Source of the DNA: an uncultured Pseudoxanthomonas sp.
GTDB taxonomy: Bacteria > Pseudomonadota > Gammaproteobacteria > Xanthomonadales > Xanthomonadaceae
Assembly: GCA_946479745.1 (NCBI GenBank)
Contig: CAMLGZ010000030.1
Coordinates: 1-35,471, forward strand
Reading direction: 5' to 3'
Length of the DNA: 35,471 bases
Both the position numbers and the translations under genes were made by a program. Position 1 is the first letter of the stretch. Each line of letters opens with the position of its first letter. This document shows, piece by piece, positions 25,246-33,439 of this stretch. The notes beneath the pieces were generated by a model. It was not told where the DNA came from. It saw only the letters and a list, made by a program, of their open reading frames with translations, and searched no databases.

Positions 25246-25656
25246 ATGGAAATCAAACCACCACTGCCAACCACCACGCTCGAAAACTCACGCCGTCTGC
25301 GCAAGGAAATGACGGATGCGGAACGCAAACTGTGGAGCGCCCTGCGTGCCGGGAAACTGGATGGGCTCAAGTTCCGCTGTCAACATCCAATCCCACCCTA
25401 TATTGCGGATTTCTGCTGCATCAGCAAAAAGATCATCGTTGAATTGGACGGATCCCAGCATACGGATTTAAGTGATGCGACTCGAACCCGTGCGCTGCAG
25501 TCCCAGGGTTGGAAAATTATCCGCTTCTGGGATCATGATGTATTGCTGGCAACAGAAGCCGTAGTTGAGGCGATCTGGAACGCTACTTGTAAACCGTACC
25601 CTCACCCCAACCCCTCTCCCGACGGGAGAGGGGCTTTAAGCAAGGCTCCCGCATGA
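25246..25656 (+). CDS. DUF559 (Vsr-like endonuclease fold) protein
   Basis: A 136-residue protein of the DUF559 family, related to very-short-patch-repair and other PD-(D/E)xK nucleases. Landmarks: [20 protein letters not shown], then [16 protein letters not shown] with the first acidic residue, [12 protein letters not shown] with the second Glu-Leu-Asp, and the closing [10 protein letters not shown]. The core ends near residue 112; the last ~24 residues ([19 protein letters not shown]) are read from the right inverted repeat. DNA cleavage is inferred from the fold; the biological role of DUF559 proteins is unsettled. The gene looks lower in GC than its neighbours, as expected for a recent arrival. 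Its stop overlaps the hmgA start (ATGA). No adequate ribosome-binding site is seen, only the G-rich tail GGTGGAG just upstream. Confidence 0.88.
   Translation: MEIKPPLPTTTLENSRRLRKEMTDAERKLWSALRAGKLDGLKFRCQHPIPPYIADFCCISKKIIVELDGSQHTDLSDATRTRALQSQGWKIIRFWDHDVLLATEAVVEAIWNATCKPYPHPNPSPDGRGALSKAPA
25593..25640 (-). repeat. Right inverted repeat of the DUF559 unit
   Basis: 48 bp, the inverse of 25191-25239. It is translated as the C-terminus of the DUF559 protein and lies 12 bp upstream of the hmgA ATG, so its hairpin could influence hmgA translation. Confidence 0.9.
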
Positions 25657-26954
25657 ATAGCGACAACGCCTACCAATCCGGCTTCGCCAACCACTTCGCC
25701 ACCGAAGCGATCGAAGGCACGCTGCCGGTCGGCCGCAACTCGCCCCAACGCGTGGCGCACGGCCTGTATGCCGAACAGCTGTCCGGCACCGCTTTCACCG
25801 CCCCGCGTGCGGAGAACAAGCGTAGTTGGCTGTACCGCATCCGGCCGGCGGCGATGCACGGCACCTTCTCGCCGTTCGTGCAGGCCGGTTTCCACAACGA
25901 TTTTGAATCCGGAGCGGTGTCGCCCGACCAACTGCGCTGGTCGCCGCTGCCGCTGCCCGAAGCGCCCACCGATTTCGTGCAAGGCCTGTTCACCATGGCC
26001 GGCAACGGTTCGGCGGCCGCACAGCACGGCGTCGGCATCCATCTGTATGCCGCCAATCGCTCCATGCAAGGCCGATACTTCTACGATGCCGATGGCGAGC
26101 TGTTGATCGTTCCGCAGCAGGGCGCGTTGCGCATCGCGACCGAGCTGGGGGTGCTCGAAGTGGAACCGCAACAGATCGCGGTGATTCCGCGCGGCGTTCG
26201 TTTCCGCGTGGAGCTTCCGGACGGCGCCTCGCGCGGCTATGTGTGCGAAAACTTCGGCGCGATGCTGCGGCTTCCCGATCTGGGGCCCATCGGCGCGAAT
26301 GGTCTTGCCAATCCGCGCGATTTCGAAACGCCGGTGGCCGCTTACGAAGATATCGAAGGCGATTTCGAACTGATCACCAAGTTCCAGGGCAATCTGTGGC
26401 GCGCCGATATCGGCCATTCGCCGCTGGACGTGGTGGGCTGGCACGGCAACTACGCGCCGTACCGCTACGACTTGCGTCGTTTCAACGCGATCGGTTCGAT
26501 CAGTTTCGATCATCCCGATCCGTCGATCTTCACCGTGCTCACTTCGCCCAGCGATACGCCGGGAACGGCGAACCTGGATTTCGTGATCTTCCCGCCGCGT
26601 TGGCTGGTGGCGCAGGACACCTTCCGTCCGCCGTGGTTCCATCGCAACGTCGCCAGCGAATTCATGGGCCTGGTCCATGGCGCTTACGATGCCAAGGCGG
26701 AAGGCTTTTCGCCGGGCGGCGCGTCGCTGCACAACTGCATGAGCGGGCATGGGCCGGACGCGGCCACTTTCGAGAAAGGCAGCAACGCGGACCTGTCGAA
26801 ACCGGATGTCGTCGCCGACACCATGGCTTTCATGTTCGAGACACGGGCGGTGATACGACCGACGCAGCAGGCCATGGAGGCGGTGCATCGGCAGCGCGAT
26901 TACCAGGAATGCTGGGCGGGGCTGCGCAAGCGATTCATCGCGCCGATGGGGTGA
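25653..26954 (+). CDS. hmgA: Homogentisate 1,2-dioxygenase
   Basis: A 433-residue iron dioxygenase that cleaves the homogentisate ring to maleylacetoacetate. Iron ligands His330 ([10 protein letters not shown]), Glu336 and His366 (NCMSGHGPD) match the human enzyme positions offset by five. The N-terminal [13 protein letters not shown] signature is complete. The gene starts inside the DUF559 stop codon (ATGA overlap). The maleylacetoacetate isomerase and fumarylacetoacetase genes that often follow are absent here; the next gene is convergent. Loss of this enzyme would give pyomelanin from homogentisate. Confidence 0.97.
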   Translation: MNSDNAYQSGFANHFATEAIEGTLPVGRNSPQRVAHGLYAEQLSGTAFTAPRAENKRSWLYRIRPAAMHGTFSPFVQAGFHNDFESGAVSPDQLRWSPLPLPEAPTDFVQGLFTMAGNGSAAAQHGVGIHLYAANRSMQGRYFYDADGELLIVPQQGALRIATELGVLEVEPQQIAVIPRGVRFRVELPDGASRGYVCENFGAMLRLPDLGPIGANGLANPRDFETPVAAYEDIEGDFELITKFQGNLWRADIGHSPLDVVGWHGNYAPYRYDLRRFNAIGSISFDHPDPSIFTVLTSPSDTPGTANLDFVIFPPRWLVAQDTFRPPWFHRNVASEFMGLVHGAYDAKAEGFSPGGASLHNCMSGHGPDAATFEKGSNADLSKPDVVADTMAFMFETRAVIRPTQQAMEAVHRQRDYQECWAGLRKRFIAPMG

Positions 26955-26967
26955 CCAGGCATCGCGT

Positions 26968-27555
26968 TCAAGACCTGACGAATTGGGGCGTCGCCAGATT
27001 CAATTTTTCCAGCGCGGGCAGATAGTCTTCGGGCAGCACCTCGGCCAGACGTTCGCGTACGCGCTGCACCATCGAAGCATTGGTGGTGCGTTGCAGGCAA
27101 TGCAGCGAAGCGAGCAGATGGGCCACGGTCGCGTCCGGATCCTGGCTGGCGCGCAATTGCGCATGGTGAGCGGCCGCCGATTCATGACGCTGCAATTCCA
27201 GCATGCTGAGCATGTAGAACTTGGCACCGACCAGCGAGCGACGTGCCCCTGTAGTCGTTTCCCGTTGTGGTGCTGGCGATGGCGATGAAGCGGGAGCGGG
27301 AGCTGGGGCTGGAGTTGGAACCGGTGCAGGCATCGGAGCAGGGAAGGCTTTCCTGATCGACGCCTCCGTGGCCAGATAGCCGGTTTCGTGCAGGCGTCCT
27401 ATCAATGCGGGAGCGTCCGGCCCCAATAACGTCGTGAGCTCTTCCAGGTTGCGGCGGCCATCGCAAAGTATCAATGCGCGCCGTTCGCGCATGCTCAGCG
27501 GCCCGGCATGCGATTGCAATGCGAGGCGTGCCTGTTCGGTCTTGAGTGGCAACAT
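26968..27555 (-). CDS. Hypothetical protein with Pro/Ala linker
   Basis: A 195-residue soluble protein with two parts. Residues about 1-65 form a helical domain (RERRALILCDGRRNLEELTTLLG, then ALIGRLHETGYLA), like a small winged-helix-type module recurrent in hypothetical proteins of beta- and gammaproteobacteria. A Pro/Ala/Ser-rich linker follows (about 70-100), then a helical C-terminal domain (about 105-195, FYMLSMLELQRHE...VRERLAEVLPEDYLPALEKL). The first ATG (27555) is used although it lacks a clear ribosome-binding site; a TTG 16 codons earlier (27603) is possible. It converges on hmgA with a 13-bp gap. Function unknown. Confidence 0.68.
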   Translation of the reverse strand: MLPLKTEQARLALQSHAGPLSMRERRALILCDGRRNLEELTTLLGPDAPALIGRLHETGYLATEASIRKAFPAPMPAPVPTPAPAPAPASSPSPAPQRETTTGARRSLVGAKFYMLSMLELQRHESAAAHHAQLRASQDPDATVAHLLASLHCLQRTTNASMVQRVRERLAEVLPEDYLPALEKLNLATPQFVRS

Positions 27556-27693
27556 ACGGCGCGCTTGGGCGTAATGGACCGCGGGCAGCCTACGCGGCGG
27601 CAATTAAAGGCGTATGACAGGCCGGTCGCGGTTTGCAACCGTTTAACGCGCAGGTGTTAGCGTGCTGTCCTCGTCCAGAACCGGAGTTCCGCC

Positions 27694-28323
27694 ATGCGCC
27701 GTTCGTTCGCCCCGTGGGTACTGATGGCCGCCACCCTGTCGCTGGTCGGCTGCAAACCCGAAGCGCCGGCACCCGACGCCGCCGCTCCCGCTGCCGAAGC
27801 GCCTGCTGCGGACGTTGCGGCCAGCGTTCCGGAAGCGGCCGCTCCGGCAATGCCAGACGCGGCACCACCCAGTGATACCCAGGCCAGCTTCGCCGGCTAT
27901 GGCGACATGAAACTCGGCAGCACCGTCGATGAAGCCAAGGCTGCGTGGGGTGGTGAACTCAATGGCAAACCCAGCGAAGGCAGCACTTGCTATTACCTGA
28001 CTCCGAAATGGGTGAAGAAAGCGTCCGATTTCGCCTTCATGGCCGAGGAGGGCAAGTTCGTGCGCTACGACGTCGGCACCGACAAGGAAGCGGCGCCGGG
28101 TGGCGGCAAGGTCGGCATGAGCACTGAAGAACTGCAAAAACTCTATAACGGTGCATTGCAGTCGACGCCGCACAAGTACGTAGAAGGCGGCCACTATCTC
28201 TCCATCGCGGCCAGCGGCGTGGCGCCCAGCAAGCTGGTGTTCGAAACCGATGCGGCCGGCAAGGTCTCCGCATGGCGCGTAGGCCTGTCGCCGCAGGTCG
28301 ACTACGTGGAAGGTTGCTCCTGA
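27694..28323 (+). CDS. Conserved lipoprotein, unknown function
   Basis: A 209-residue lipoprotein: signal with lipobox LVGC (Cys20), then an Ala/Pro-rich disordered stretch to about residue 60, then a compact domain (GYGDMKLGSTVDEAKAAWGG, STCYYLTPKWV, FAFMAEEGKFVRYDV, ending VGLSPQVDYVEGCS). The 'G-D-M-K-L-G' opening and the closing cysteine pair recall small periplasmic proteins of this bacterial group that have no assigned role. The ATG has CGGAG 6 bp upstream. A REP doublet follows its stop. Confidence 0.75.
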   Translation: MRRSFAPWVLMAATLSLVGCKPEAPAPDAAAPAAEAPAADVAASVPEAAAPAMPDAAPPSDTQASFAGYGDMKLGSTVDEAKAAWGGELNGKPSEGSTCYYLTPKWVKKASDFAFMAEEGKFVRYDVGTDKEAAPGGGKVGMSTEELQKLYNGALQSTPHKYVEGGHYLSIAASGVAPSKLVFETDAAGKVSAWRVGLSPQVDYVEGCS

Positions 28324-28365
28324 GCCAGGACCGCGCACCGGCCAACCGGCGGTGATATGTTGTCG

Positions 28366-28429
28366 GTGGGAGCGGCGTCCCGCCGCGAGTTTTTGCTTTT
28401 TAAAGCTCGCGGCGGGACGCCGCTCCCAC
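28366..28429. repeat. REP doublet (GTGGGAGCGGCG family)
   Basis: Inverted arms GTGGGAGCGGCGTCCCGCCG... and complement ending CCAC, separated by a T-rich centre. GTGG replaces the usual GTAG. Each arm has the inner palindrome GGCGTCCCGCC. Confidence 0.85.
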
Positions 28430-28502
28430 GACAGCGCGGCTTGCAGCGTGCTTGCGCATGGACTTGGCCCTAGAATCGGCACAACGGTAGGGGAGAGCGA
28501 CG

Positions 28503-29456
28503 ATGGCTGAAGCCTGGGGTTTTTTCGCATTGGGTCTGGTGCTGCTGGCGCTGGGCGGTGATTCCATCGTCAAAGGCGCTTCCGGCCTGGCGCAGAAATT
28601 CGGTGCTTCTCCTTTCGTCGCAGGCCTGTTGCTGGTCGCGTTCGGCACTTCGCTGCCGGAACTGTTCGTCAACGCGCGCGCCTACGTGGTCGGTGCGCAG
28701 GATCTGGCGCTGGGCAACGCGGTGGGCAGCAACATCGTCAACGTCGGCCTGACTTTGGGTCTGGCTGCCATCTTCGCGCCGTTGCTGGTGCGCATGCGCC
28801 TGCTGTCGCCGTTGCTGGTGTTGCTGACGGTGGCCAGCGTGGCTTTGATCGTGTTCGGCCTGGATGGCGTGATCAGCCGGCTCGAGGGCATTGTCCTGTT
28901 GCTGGGTTTCGTCGCGACGCTGGCATTCGTCCTGGCGCGCAGCGGACGCGAGCAGGTGGAAGTACGCGAGAGCATCGCGGCCTACGCCGCCACCCGCAGC
29001 GTGTTGTGGATAAACCTGCTGCGCTTCGCGATAGCGGTAGCGTTGCTGTATTTCGGCGCCAGGTTCGTGGTGCAGGGCGCGCCCGTAATCGGCGCCGCTT
29101 GGGGTTGGTCGCCTTTGCTGGTGGGCCTGTTGCCGGTGGCCATCGGCACCGCGCTGCCGGAAGTCGCCGCCGCCATCGCCGCGGCGCGGCGCGGGCAGGG
29201 CGACATGGTAGTGGGCCATGTGATCGGCTCCAGCCTGTTCAATCTGCTGGTGGTGGTGGGCGGCATGGCCGCGCTGCGCCCGTTGCCGTTGCCCGAGTCC
29301 TTCGTGAAACTGGAATTGCCCGCAGCCATCGCTTTCGTGCTGGTGCTGTATCCCATGCTGCGCGGCGATCTGCGCATCAGCAAGACCGAGGGCACGATCC
29401 TGTTCGTCGCATTCCTGGGTTGGGTGGCGCTGGAACTGTTTCTGATCGCGAACTGA
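28503..29456 (+). CDS. CaCA family calcium/sodium antiporter (YrbG-like)
   Basis: A 317-residue inner-membrane protein with about ten helices in two homologous halves. The two alpha-repeats are visible: GTSLPELFVNARAYVVG with GNAVGSNIVNVGL near residue 48-82, and IGTALPEVAAAIAAARRG with VGHVIGSSLFNLLVV near 215-255; the acidic Glu of each repeat binds the cation. This is the YrbG/NCX-like group of Na+/Ca2+ exchangers. In E. coli the homologue sits next to LPS-transport genes, but here it precedes nhaA. The ATG follows AGGGGAGAG. The 33-bp gap to nhaA suggests an ion-homeostasis operon. Confidence 0.92.
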   Translation: MAEAWGFFALGLVLLALGGDSIVKGASGLAQKFGASPFVAGLLLVAFGTSLPELFVNARAYVVGAQDLALGNAVGSNIVNVGLTLGLAAIFAPLLVRMRLLSPLLVLLTVASVALIVFGLDGVISRLEGIVLLLGFVATLAFVLARSGREQVEVRESIAAYAATRSVLWINLLRFAIAVALLYFGARFVVQGAPVIGAAWGWSPLLVGLLPVAIGTALPEVAAAIAAARRGQGDMVVGHVIGSSLFNLLVVVGGMAALRPLPLPESFVKLELPAAIAFVLVLYPMLRGDLRISKTEGTILFVAFLGWVALELFLIAN

Positions 29457-29489
29457 GGGCGGCCGCGGCCCGGTCGATATACTGGACGC

Positions 29490-30692
29490 ATGAGCCGAAT
29501 CAATCCCGTTACGCGCGGCATCGCGTTGCTGCGCGATTTCTTCCGCCTGCAGGCCGCCGCCGGCATCGTGCTGATGGCCGCCGCCGCATTGGCGATGATC
29601 GTGGCCAATTCGCCGTGGCAGGGCGCGTACGAAGCGTTCCGACACCTTCCGATCGGGTTCAGCGTTGGCGGCTTTGGCCTGGTGAAGGGCGCCGAACACT
29701 GGATCAACGACGGGTTGATGGCGGTGTTCTTCCTGCTGGTGGCGCTGGAAATCAAGCGCGAGACTCTCAGCGGGCAGCTCTCCAGCAGGGAACAGATGTT
29801 GCTGCCGGTGCTGTGCGCGATCGGCGGCGTGGTTGTGCCGGCGGCCCTGTACTGGGCCATGAACCAGGGCGATGCCACAGCATTGCGCGGCTGGGCGATT
29901 CCTACTGCCACCGACATCGCTTTCGCGCTGGGCATCCTGGCGTTGCTGGGTTCGCGCGTGCCGTTGGGAATGAAGCTGCTGCTGTCGACGATAGCGGTGG
30001 TCGACGATCTGGTCGCCATCCTGATCATCGCCATCTTCTATACCCACGATCTGGCTGCGCACCAGCTGGCCTGGGCCGGGGCGGGCATCGGCTTGATGCT
30101 GCTGCTCAACTGGCGCGGGGTGACGCGGTTGTCGCCGTATCTGTTCCTGGGCGCGCTGGTCTGGTATTTCGTGCTGAAGTCCGGCGTGCACGCGACGCTG
30201 GCCGGTGTGGTTACCGGCTTGCTGATTCCGCTACGCGGCAAGACCCCTGATGCGCCCTCTCCGCTGGAATCGCTGGAGCACACGCTGCATCCCTGGGTGG
30301 CTTACCTGGTGTTGCCTTTGTTCGCTTTCACCAATGCCGGGCTAGCGTTGGGCGGCCTTCAGATGAGCGACCTGCTGGCGCCGGTGCCGCTGGGGATCGT
30401 ATTGGGCCTGGTGTTGGGCAAGCCGGTCGGGATCCTCGCCGTCGCGCTGATCGCGCGCGCCACCGGCATCGCGCGCTTTCCCGAAGGTATGGATTTCAAG
30501 GCGATGCTCGGCCTGGGCATGCTCTGCGGCGTAGGTTTCACCATGAGCCTGTTCATTTCCAATCTGGCCTTCGCCAGCATCGGCGGCCAGTTCGGGGACG
30601 CTTCGGTACTGGGCGTGTTGTGCGCGTCGGTGATCTCTGCGCTGGCCGGCTGGGTCTGGTTGCGTTTCACCTTGAAGCCCGGCAACGACTGA
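29490..30692 (+). CDS. nhaA: Na+/H+ antiporter NhaA
   Basis: A 400-residue sodium/proton antiporter with about 12 helices that exports Na+ (or Li+) in exchange for protons. The ion-binding pair is Asp172-Asp173 in TIAVVDDLVAI, equivalent to Asp163/164 of the E. coli protein. The TATDIAFALG segment (unwound helix IV) and the C-terminal GFTMSLFISNLAF are intact. It follows the CaCA antiporter on the same strand. The next gene begins on the base after the stop codon. Confidence 0.96.
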   Translation: MSRINPVTRGIALLRDFFRLQAAAGIVLMAAAALAMIVANSPWQGAYEAFRHLPIGFSVGGFGLVKGAEHWINDGLMAVFFLLVALEIKRETLSGQLSSREQMLLPVLCAIGGVVVPAALYWAMNQGDATALRGWAIPTATDIAFALGILALLGSRVPLGMKLLLSTIAVVDDLVAILIIAIFYTHDLAAHQLAWAGAGIGLMLLLNWRGVTRLSPYLFLGALVWYFVLKSGVHATLAGVVTGLLIPLRGKTPDAPSPLESLEHTLHPWVAYLVLPLFAFTNAGLALGGLQMSDLLAPVPLGIVLGLVLGKPVGILAVALIARATGIARFPEGMDFKAMLGLGMLCGVGFTMSLFISNLAFASIGGQFGDASVLGVLCASVISALAGWVWLRFTLKPGND

Positions 30693-31550
30693 ATGCGCCA
30701 GGCGCTGGTTTTTGGCGGCAGCGGACAGATCGGCGCGCCGGTGATCGAACGGCTGTTGGCGAACGATTGGCGTGTGACTGCCGTATCGCGCGCGCCGCAG
30801 ATCGATCATGCAGAGTTGAAATGGCTGCGCGGTGATCTGCAGCGGGTGGACGGATTGCCGCAGCGGGCCGACGCGATTTTCAGCCTCGGGCCGTTGGACC
30901 ATTTCTCGCACTGGTATTCGAACACTGCGCTGATCGCGCCGCGCGTGATCGCGTTTGGTTCGACCAGCCTGGAAACCAAGCAGCAATCGGAAGACCTGCC
31001 CGAGCGCGACGTCGCCGCCAGGCTGAGCGATGCGGAATCGCGTATCTTCCAGACCGCCCGGCAACGCCAGGCCGGGGCGACGATCCTGCGTCCGACCCTG
31101 GTTTATGGCGCGGGCCGGGACAAGACTCTGACCCGGATCGCGTCGCTGGCGCGTCGCACCGGTTTCTTCGTATTGCCAAGCAACGCCGGGGGGCTGCGGC
31201 AGCCGGTGCACGTGCAGGATCTTGCCGATGCGGCGTTGGCGGTGGTTGACGCTGGCAATGCCCCCGGCCGCAGTTATGCGCTGCCCGGAGGAGAAACGCT
31301 GGCTTATGCGGAGATGGTGAAGCGCACGCTGGCCTCGCTACAGCCGCCGGCGAGATTGATCCGGGTGCCGACGCCGTTGTTCAAGGCTGCGTTGGCTGGC
31401 GCACACGCGCTGGGGAAAATGCAGAGCCTGGGCGGCGCGGCGGTGGCGCGGATGCACGAAGACCTGGTGTTCGATGCGGAGCCCGCACGGCGGGATTTCG
31501 GCTATTCGCCGCGGCTATTCCAACCCACGAACGGGATGTTTTCCTTGTAG
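30693..31550 (+). CDS. NAD(P)-dependent epimerase/dehydratase-like protein
   Basis: A 285-residue Rossmann-fold protein of the extended SDR type. The nucleotide motif is FGGSGQIGAPVIERLL at residues 7-22. The catalytic Tyr-x-x-x-Lys of classical SDRs is not obvious; it is replaced by an atypical segment (SLETKQQSEDLPERD), so it may be a binding or atypical member. The region LRPTLVYGAGRDKTLTRI is typical of the group. The ATG directly follows the nhaA stop. The stop codon TAG belongs to the GTAG of a REP, so the original C-terminus may have been altered by that insertion. Confidence 0.82.
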   Translation: MRQALVFGGSGQIGAPVIERLLANDWRVTAVSRAPQIDHAELKWLRGDLQRVDGLPQRADAIFSLGPLDHFSHWYSNTALIAPRVIAFGSTSLETKQQSEDLPERDVAARLSDAESRIFQTARQRQAGATILRPTLVYGAGRDKTLTRIASLARRTGFFVLPSNAGGLRQPVHVQDLADAALAVVDAGNAPGRSYALPGGETLAYAEMVKRTLASLQPPARLIRVPTPLFKAALAGAHALGKMQSLGGAAVARMHEDLVFDAEPARRDFGYSPRLFQPTNGMFSL

Positions 31551-31572
31551 AGCCGAGCTTGCTCGGCTGCTT
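31547..31572 (+). repeat. Single GTAG REP overlapping a stop codon
   Basis: GTAGAGCCGAGCTTGCTCGG followed by CTGCTT: one arm of the family seen at 13425 and 23405, without an inverted partner. Bases 31548-31550 (TAG) are the stop codon of the upstream gene. Confidence 0.85.
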
Positions 31573-31576
31573 AAGC

Positions 31577-31711
31577 CCTCCCCTTCAAGGGGAGGAGCCT
31601 GCCCCGTACTTGATAAGGGGTTGGGTGGGGATGGTGCCAGCCTGCTTCCGAGATTCATCTCGTCTGCTCGGAAAACCATCCCCATCCCGGCCTTCCCCTT
31701 GAAGGGGAAGG
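31577..31711. repeat. Inverted pair of hairpin-plus-tail repeats, no gene inside
   Basis: Left unit: CCTCCCCTTCAAGGGGAGG (31577-31595), then a spacer and the tail GGGGTTGGGTGGGGATGGT. Right unit, reversed: tail ACCATCCCCATCCCGG followed by CCTTCCCCTTGAAGGGGAAGG (31691-31711). The centre has a smaller hairpin (TTCCGAG...CTCGGAA). The design matches 16161-16356 and the DUF559 flanks but the hairpin sequence differs. Confidence 0.8.
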
Positions 31712-31734
31712 GGATCAATGAAGGGGGAAGGGGC

Positions 31735-32214
31735 TCAATACTTCCAGCCCATCTTGCGATAGAACTTGGACAGCACCCAGATCGGGCCGATCAACAGATA
31801 GACCAGGTCGGTGAAGAAGCTGGGCTTCTTGCCTTCGATCTTGTGGCCGATGAATTGCGCGATCCACGCCAGCACGAATACCCCGATGGCGAGGTACAGC
31901 AGATTCTGCAAACCGACGCTTTGTTCCAGCAGCCGGCACAGGCAACCCATGGTGAAGAAAACCACCAGCATGCCGTAGCCGATGGGCCGCGAGAGGCGGT
32001 TGTAGAACATCCAGGTCGCAAACATGGCCAGCGCCGCCCACACCCCGCTCTTGAACAGCGTGCCGAATACAGGAATGCACCACAGCAAAGCCACTACCGA
32101 CCAGAGAATCGCAGGTACGGCGAACACATGGATGAGTTGGTTGGTTTCGTTCTGATGATCGCCGGAATAGCTATGGAACCAGCGGTCGATGGGGCGTTGT
32201 ACCGACGCATTCAT
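31735..32214 (-). CDS. Mpo1-like/DUF962 membrane protein
   Basis: A 159-residue membrane protein of the DUF962/YGL010w-like family, with about four helices and the conserved N-terminal HSYSGDHQNETNQLIHVFAVP and later AQFIGHKIEGKKPSF, which carry the family His residues. The yeast homologue Mpo1 is an Fe(II)-dependent dioxygenase of 2-hydroxy fatty acids; whether the bacterial protein does the same is not shown. The start at 32214 has GGGAGGG about 9 bp upstream. It is monocistronic, with repeat-rich DNA on both sides. Confidence 0.9.
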   Translation of the reverse strand: MNASVQRPIDRWFHSYSGDHQNETNQLIHVFAVPAILWSVVALLWCIPVFGTLFKSGVWAALAMFATWMFYNRLSRPIGYGMLVVFFTMGCLCRLLEQSVGLQNLLYLAIGVFVLAWIAQFIGHKIEGKKPSFFTDLVYLLIGPIWVLSKFYRKMGWKY

Positions 32215-32318
32215 ACATCCCTCCCGAGGATCAGTGCGCTAGGGTATGGAGCATAGCCGATCATGGCCGGGGTTTCCGGGATGCTTGCTTAAGCCCGCTG
32301 GATCGGTCCCCGTATTGA

Positions 32319-32365
32319 GTAGGAGCGGCCGGGGATGCGTTGTCGGGGGCGTAGCCCCGACCTAC
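32319..32365. repeat. Hybrid REP: halves of two different families
   Basis: The left part starts GTAGGAGCGGCCGGGG, as in the GTAGGAGC family, and the right part is TCGGGGGCGTAGCCCCGACC ending CTAC, the inverted half of the family at 21033. The two arms do not pair with each other beyond the GTAG/CTAC ends, so this is a chimeric doublet. Confidence 0.7.
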
Positions 32366-32410
32366 GGGGATCCCGCTTTCGCGAGACGACAAGGCGATTT
32401 TTCCCGGCTG

Positions 32411-33337
32411 TTACTCGACCACAATCCCCGCCAGCTTCTGCAGCGCCTCGGCATACTTCGCACGCGTGCGCTCGATCACTTCCGCCGGCAACCTGGGCCC
32501 CGGCGCGGTCTTGCCCCAATCCAGCGTCTCCAGGTAGTCGCGCACGAACTGCTTGTCGTAGCTCGGCGGGCTGGTGCCCACTTCGTACTCGTCCGCCGGC
32601 CAGTAGCGCGAGGAGTCGGGCGTCAGCATCTCGTCCATCACGTACAGGCGGCCGTCGGCATCGGTGCCGAACTCGAACTTGGTGTCCGCCAGCAGGATGC
32701 CGCGCTGGGCGGCGTAGTCGGCGGCGAAGGCGTAGATGCGCAGGGTCGCGTCGCGCACGCGTTCGGCCAGCTCCGGCCCCACGGCCTTGACCATGGTGTC
32801 GAAGTCGATGTTCTCGTCGTGATCGCCCACCGCAGCTTTGGTCGAAGGGGTGAAGATGGGTTCCGGCAGTTTCTCCGCCTGGCGCAGGCCATCGGGAAGA
32901 GCGATGCCGCTGACCGCACCGGTGCGCTGGTAATCCTTCCAGCCGCTGCCGATCAGGTAGCCGCGTGCGATCGCTTCCACCGGCACCGGCTTCAGGCGTT
33001 TGGTGACCACGCTGCGTTTGGCGTACAGCGCCGGCTCTACTCCCGCCGGCAATACCGAAGCCACATCGATGCCGGTCAGGTGGTTGGGCAGCAGGTGGGC
33101 GGTCTTCTCGAACCAGAAATTGGAAATCTGGCAAAGCATCTCGCCCTTGCCGGGAATCGGGTCGGGCAGCACCACGTCGAATGCGCTCAGACGGTCGGTG
33201 GCGACCATCAGCAAGTAGTCCCCGGACGGCGCATCGGCAGGCAGGCGCTCGCGCGACAGGTCGAAAACATCCCGTACCTTGCCGCGATGGCGCAGCGTAA
33301 GGCCGGGCAGATCGGATTGAAGCAGGGTAGTGGGCAT
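32411..33337 (-). CDS. purC: Phosphoribosylaminoimidazole-succinocarboxamide synthase
   Basis: A 308-residue SAICAR synthetase: ATP-dependent ligation of aspartate to CAIR, a step of purine synthesis. Family landmarks: [11 protein letters not shown] at the start, [36 protein letters not shown], and DTKFEFGTD and [13 protein letters not shown] near 210-245. It is of the longer (about 300-residue) type rather than the ~237-residue E. coli form. The ATG at 33337 lacks a strong ribosome-binding site. It is divergent from the J-domain gene. Confidence 0.96.
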   Translation of the reverse strand: MPTTLLQSDLPGLTLRHRGKVRDVFDLSRERLPADAPSGDYLLMVATDRLSAFDVVLPDPIPGKGEMLCQISNFWFEKTAHLLPNHLTGIDVASVLPAGVEPALYAKRSVVTKRLKPVPVEAIARGYLIGSGWKDYQRTGAVSGIALPDGLRQAEKLPEPIFTPSTKAAVGDHDENIDFDTMVKAVGPELAERVRDATLRIYAFAADYAAQRGILLADTKFEFGTDADGRLYVMDEMLTPDSSRYWPADEYEVGTSPPSYDKQFVRDYLETLDWGKTAPGPRLPAEVIERTRAKYAEALQKLAGIVVE

Positions 33338-33439
33338 GGAGCCTGGGTCCGCCGGGTAAAAGGGAGCAGGCCGCCTAGTTTACGGCGCGCAGGCGCTGCC
33401 GTGCCGTAAAATGCGCTCAACACGCCAACAAGGCCGCCG

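Larger units (their letters stand above)
25191..25640. mobile_element. 450-bp inverted-repeat unit carrying a DUF559 gene
   Basis: A left repeat (25191-25239) and a right repeat (25593-25640) are inverted copies of about 48 bp, differing by one indel and two loop bases. Each contains a hairpin CCCCTCTCCC-N3-GGGAGAGGGG, an outer CTTAAA-GCCCC and an inner tail GTTGGGGTGAGGGTACGGT. The DUF559 gene starts 6 bp inside the left repeat and is read out through the right one. No target-site duplication is evident. The repeats are seen directly; calling the unit mobile is inference from its structure and its place between two genes of one pathway. Confidence 0.7.

Noticed and set aside
11473..28429. 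Possible CRISPR array from the many palindromic repeats
   Set aside because: The repeats are inverted doublets of different families, kilobases apart, without regular spacers or cas genes.
28470..30191. 573-codon minus-strand open frame antisense to the CaCA and NhaA genes
   Set aside because: Gln/His-rich shadow spanning two well-supported antiporter genes.
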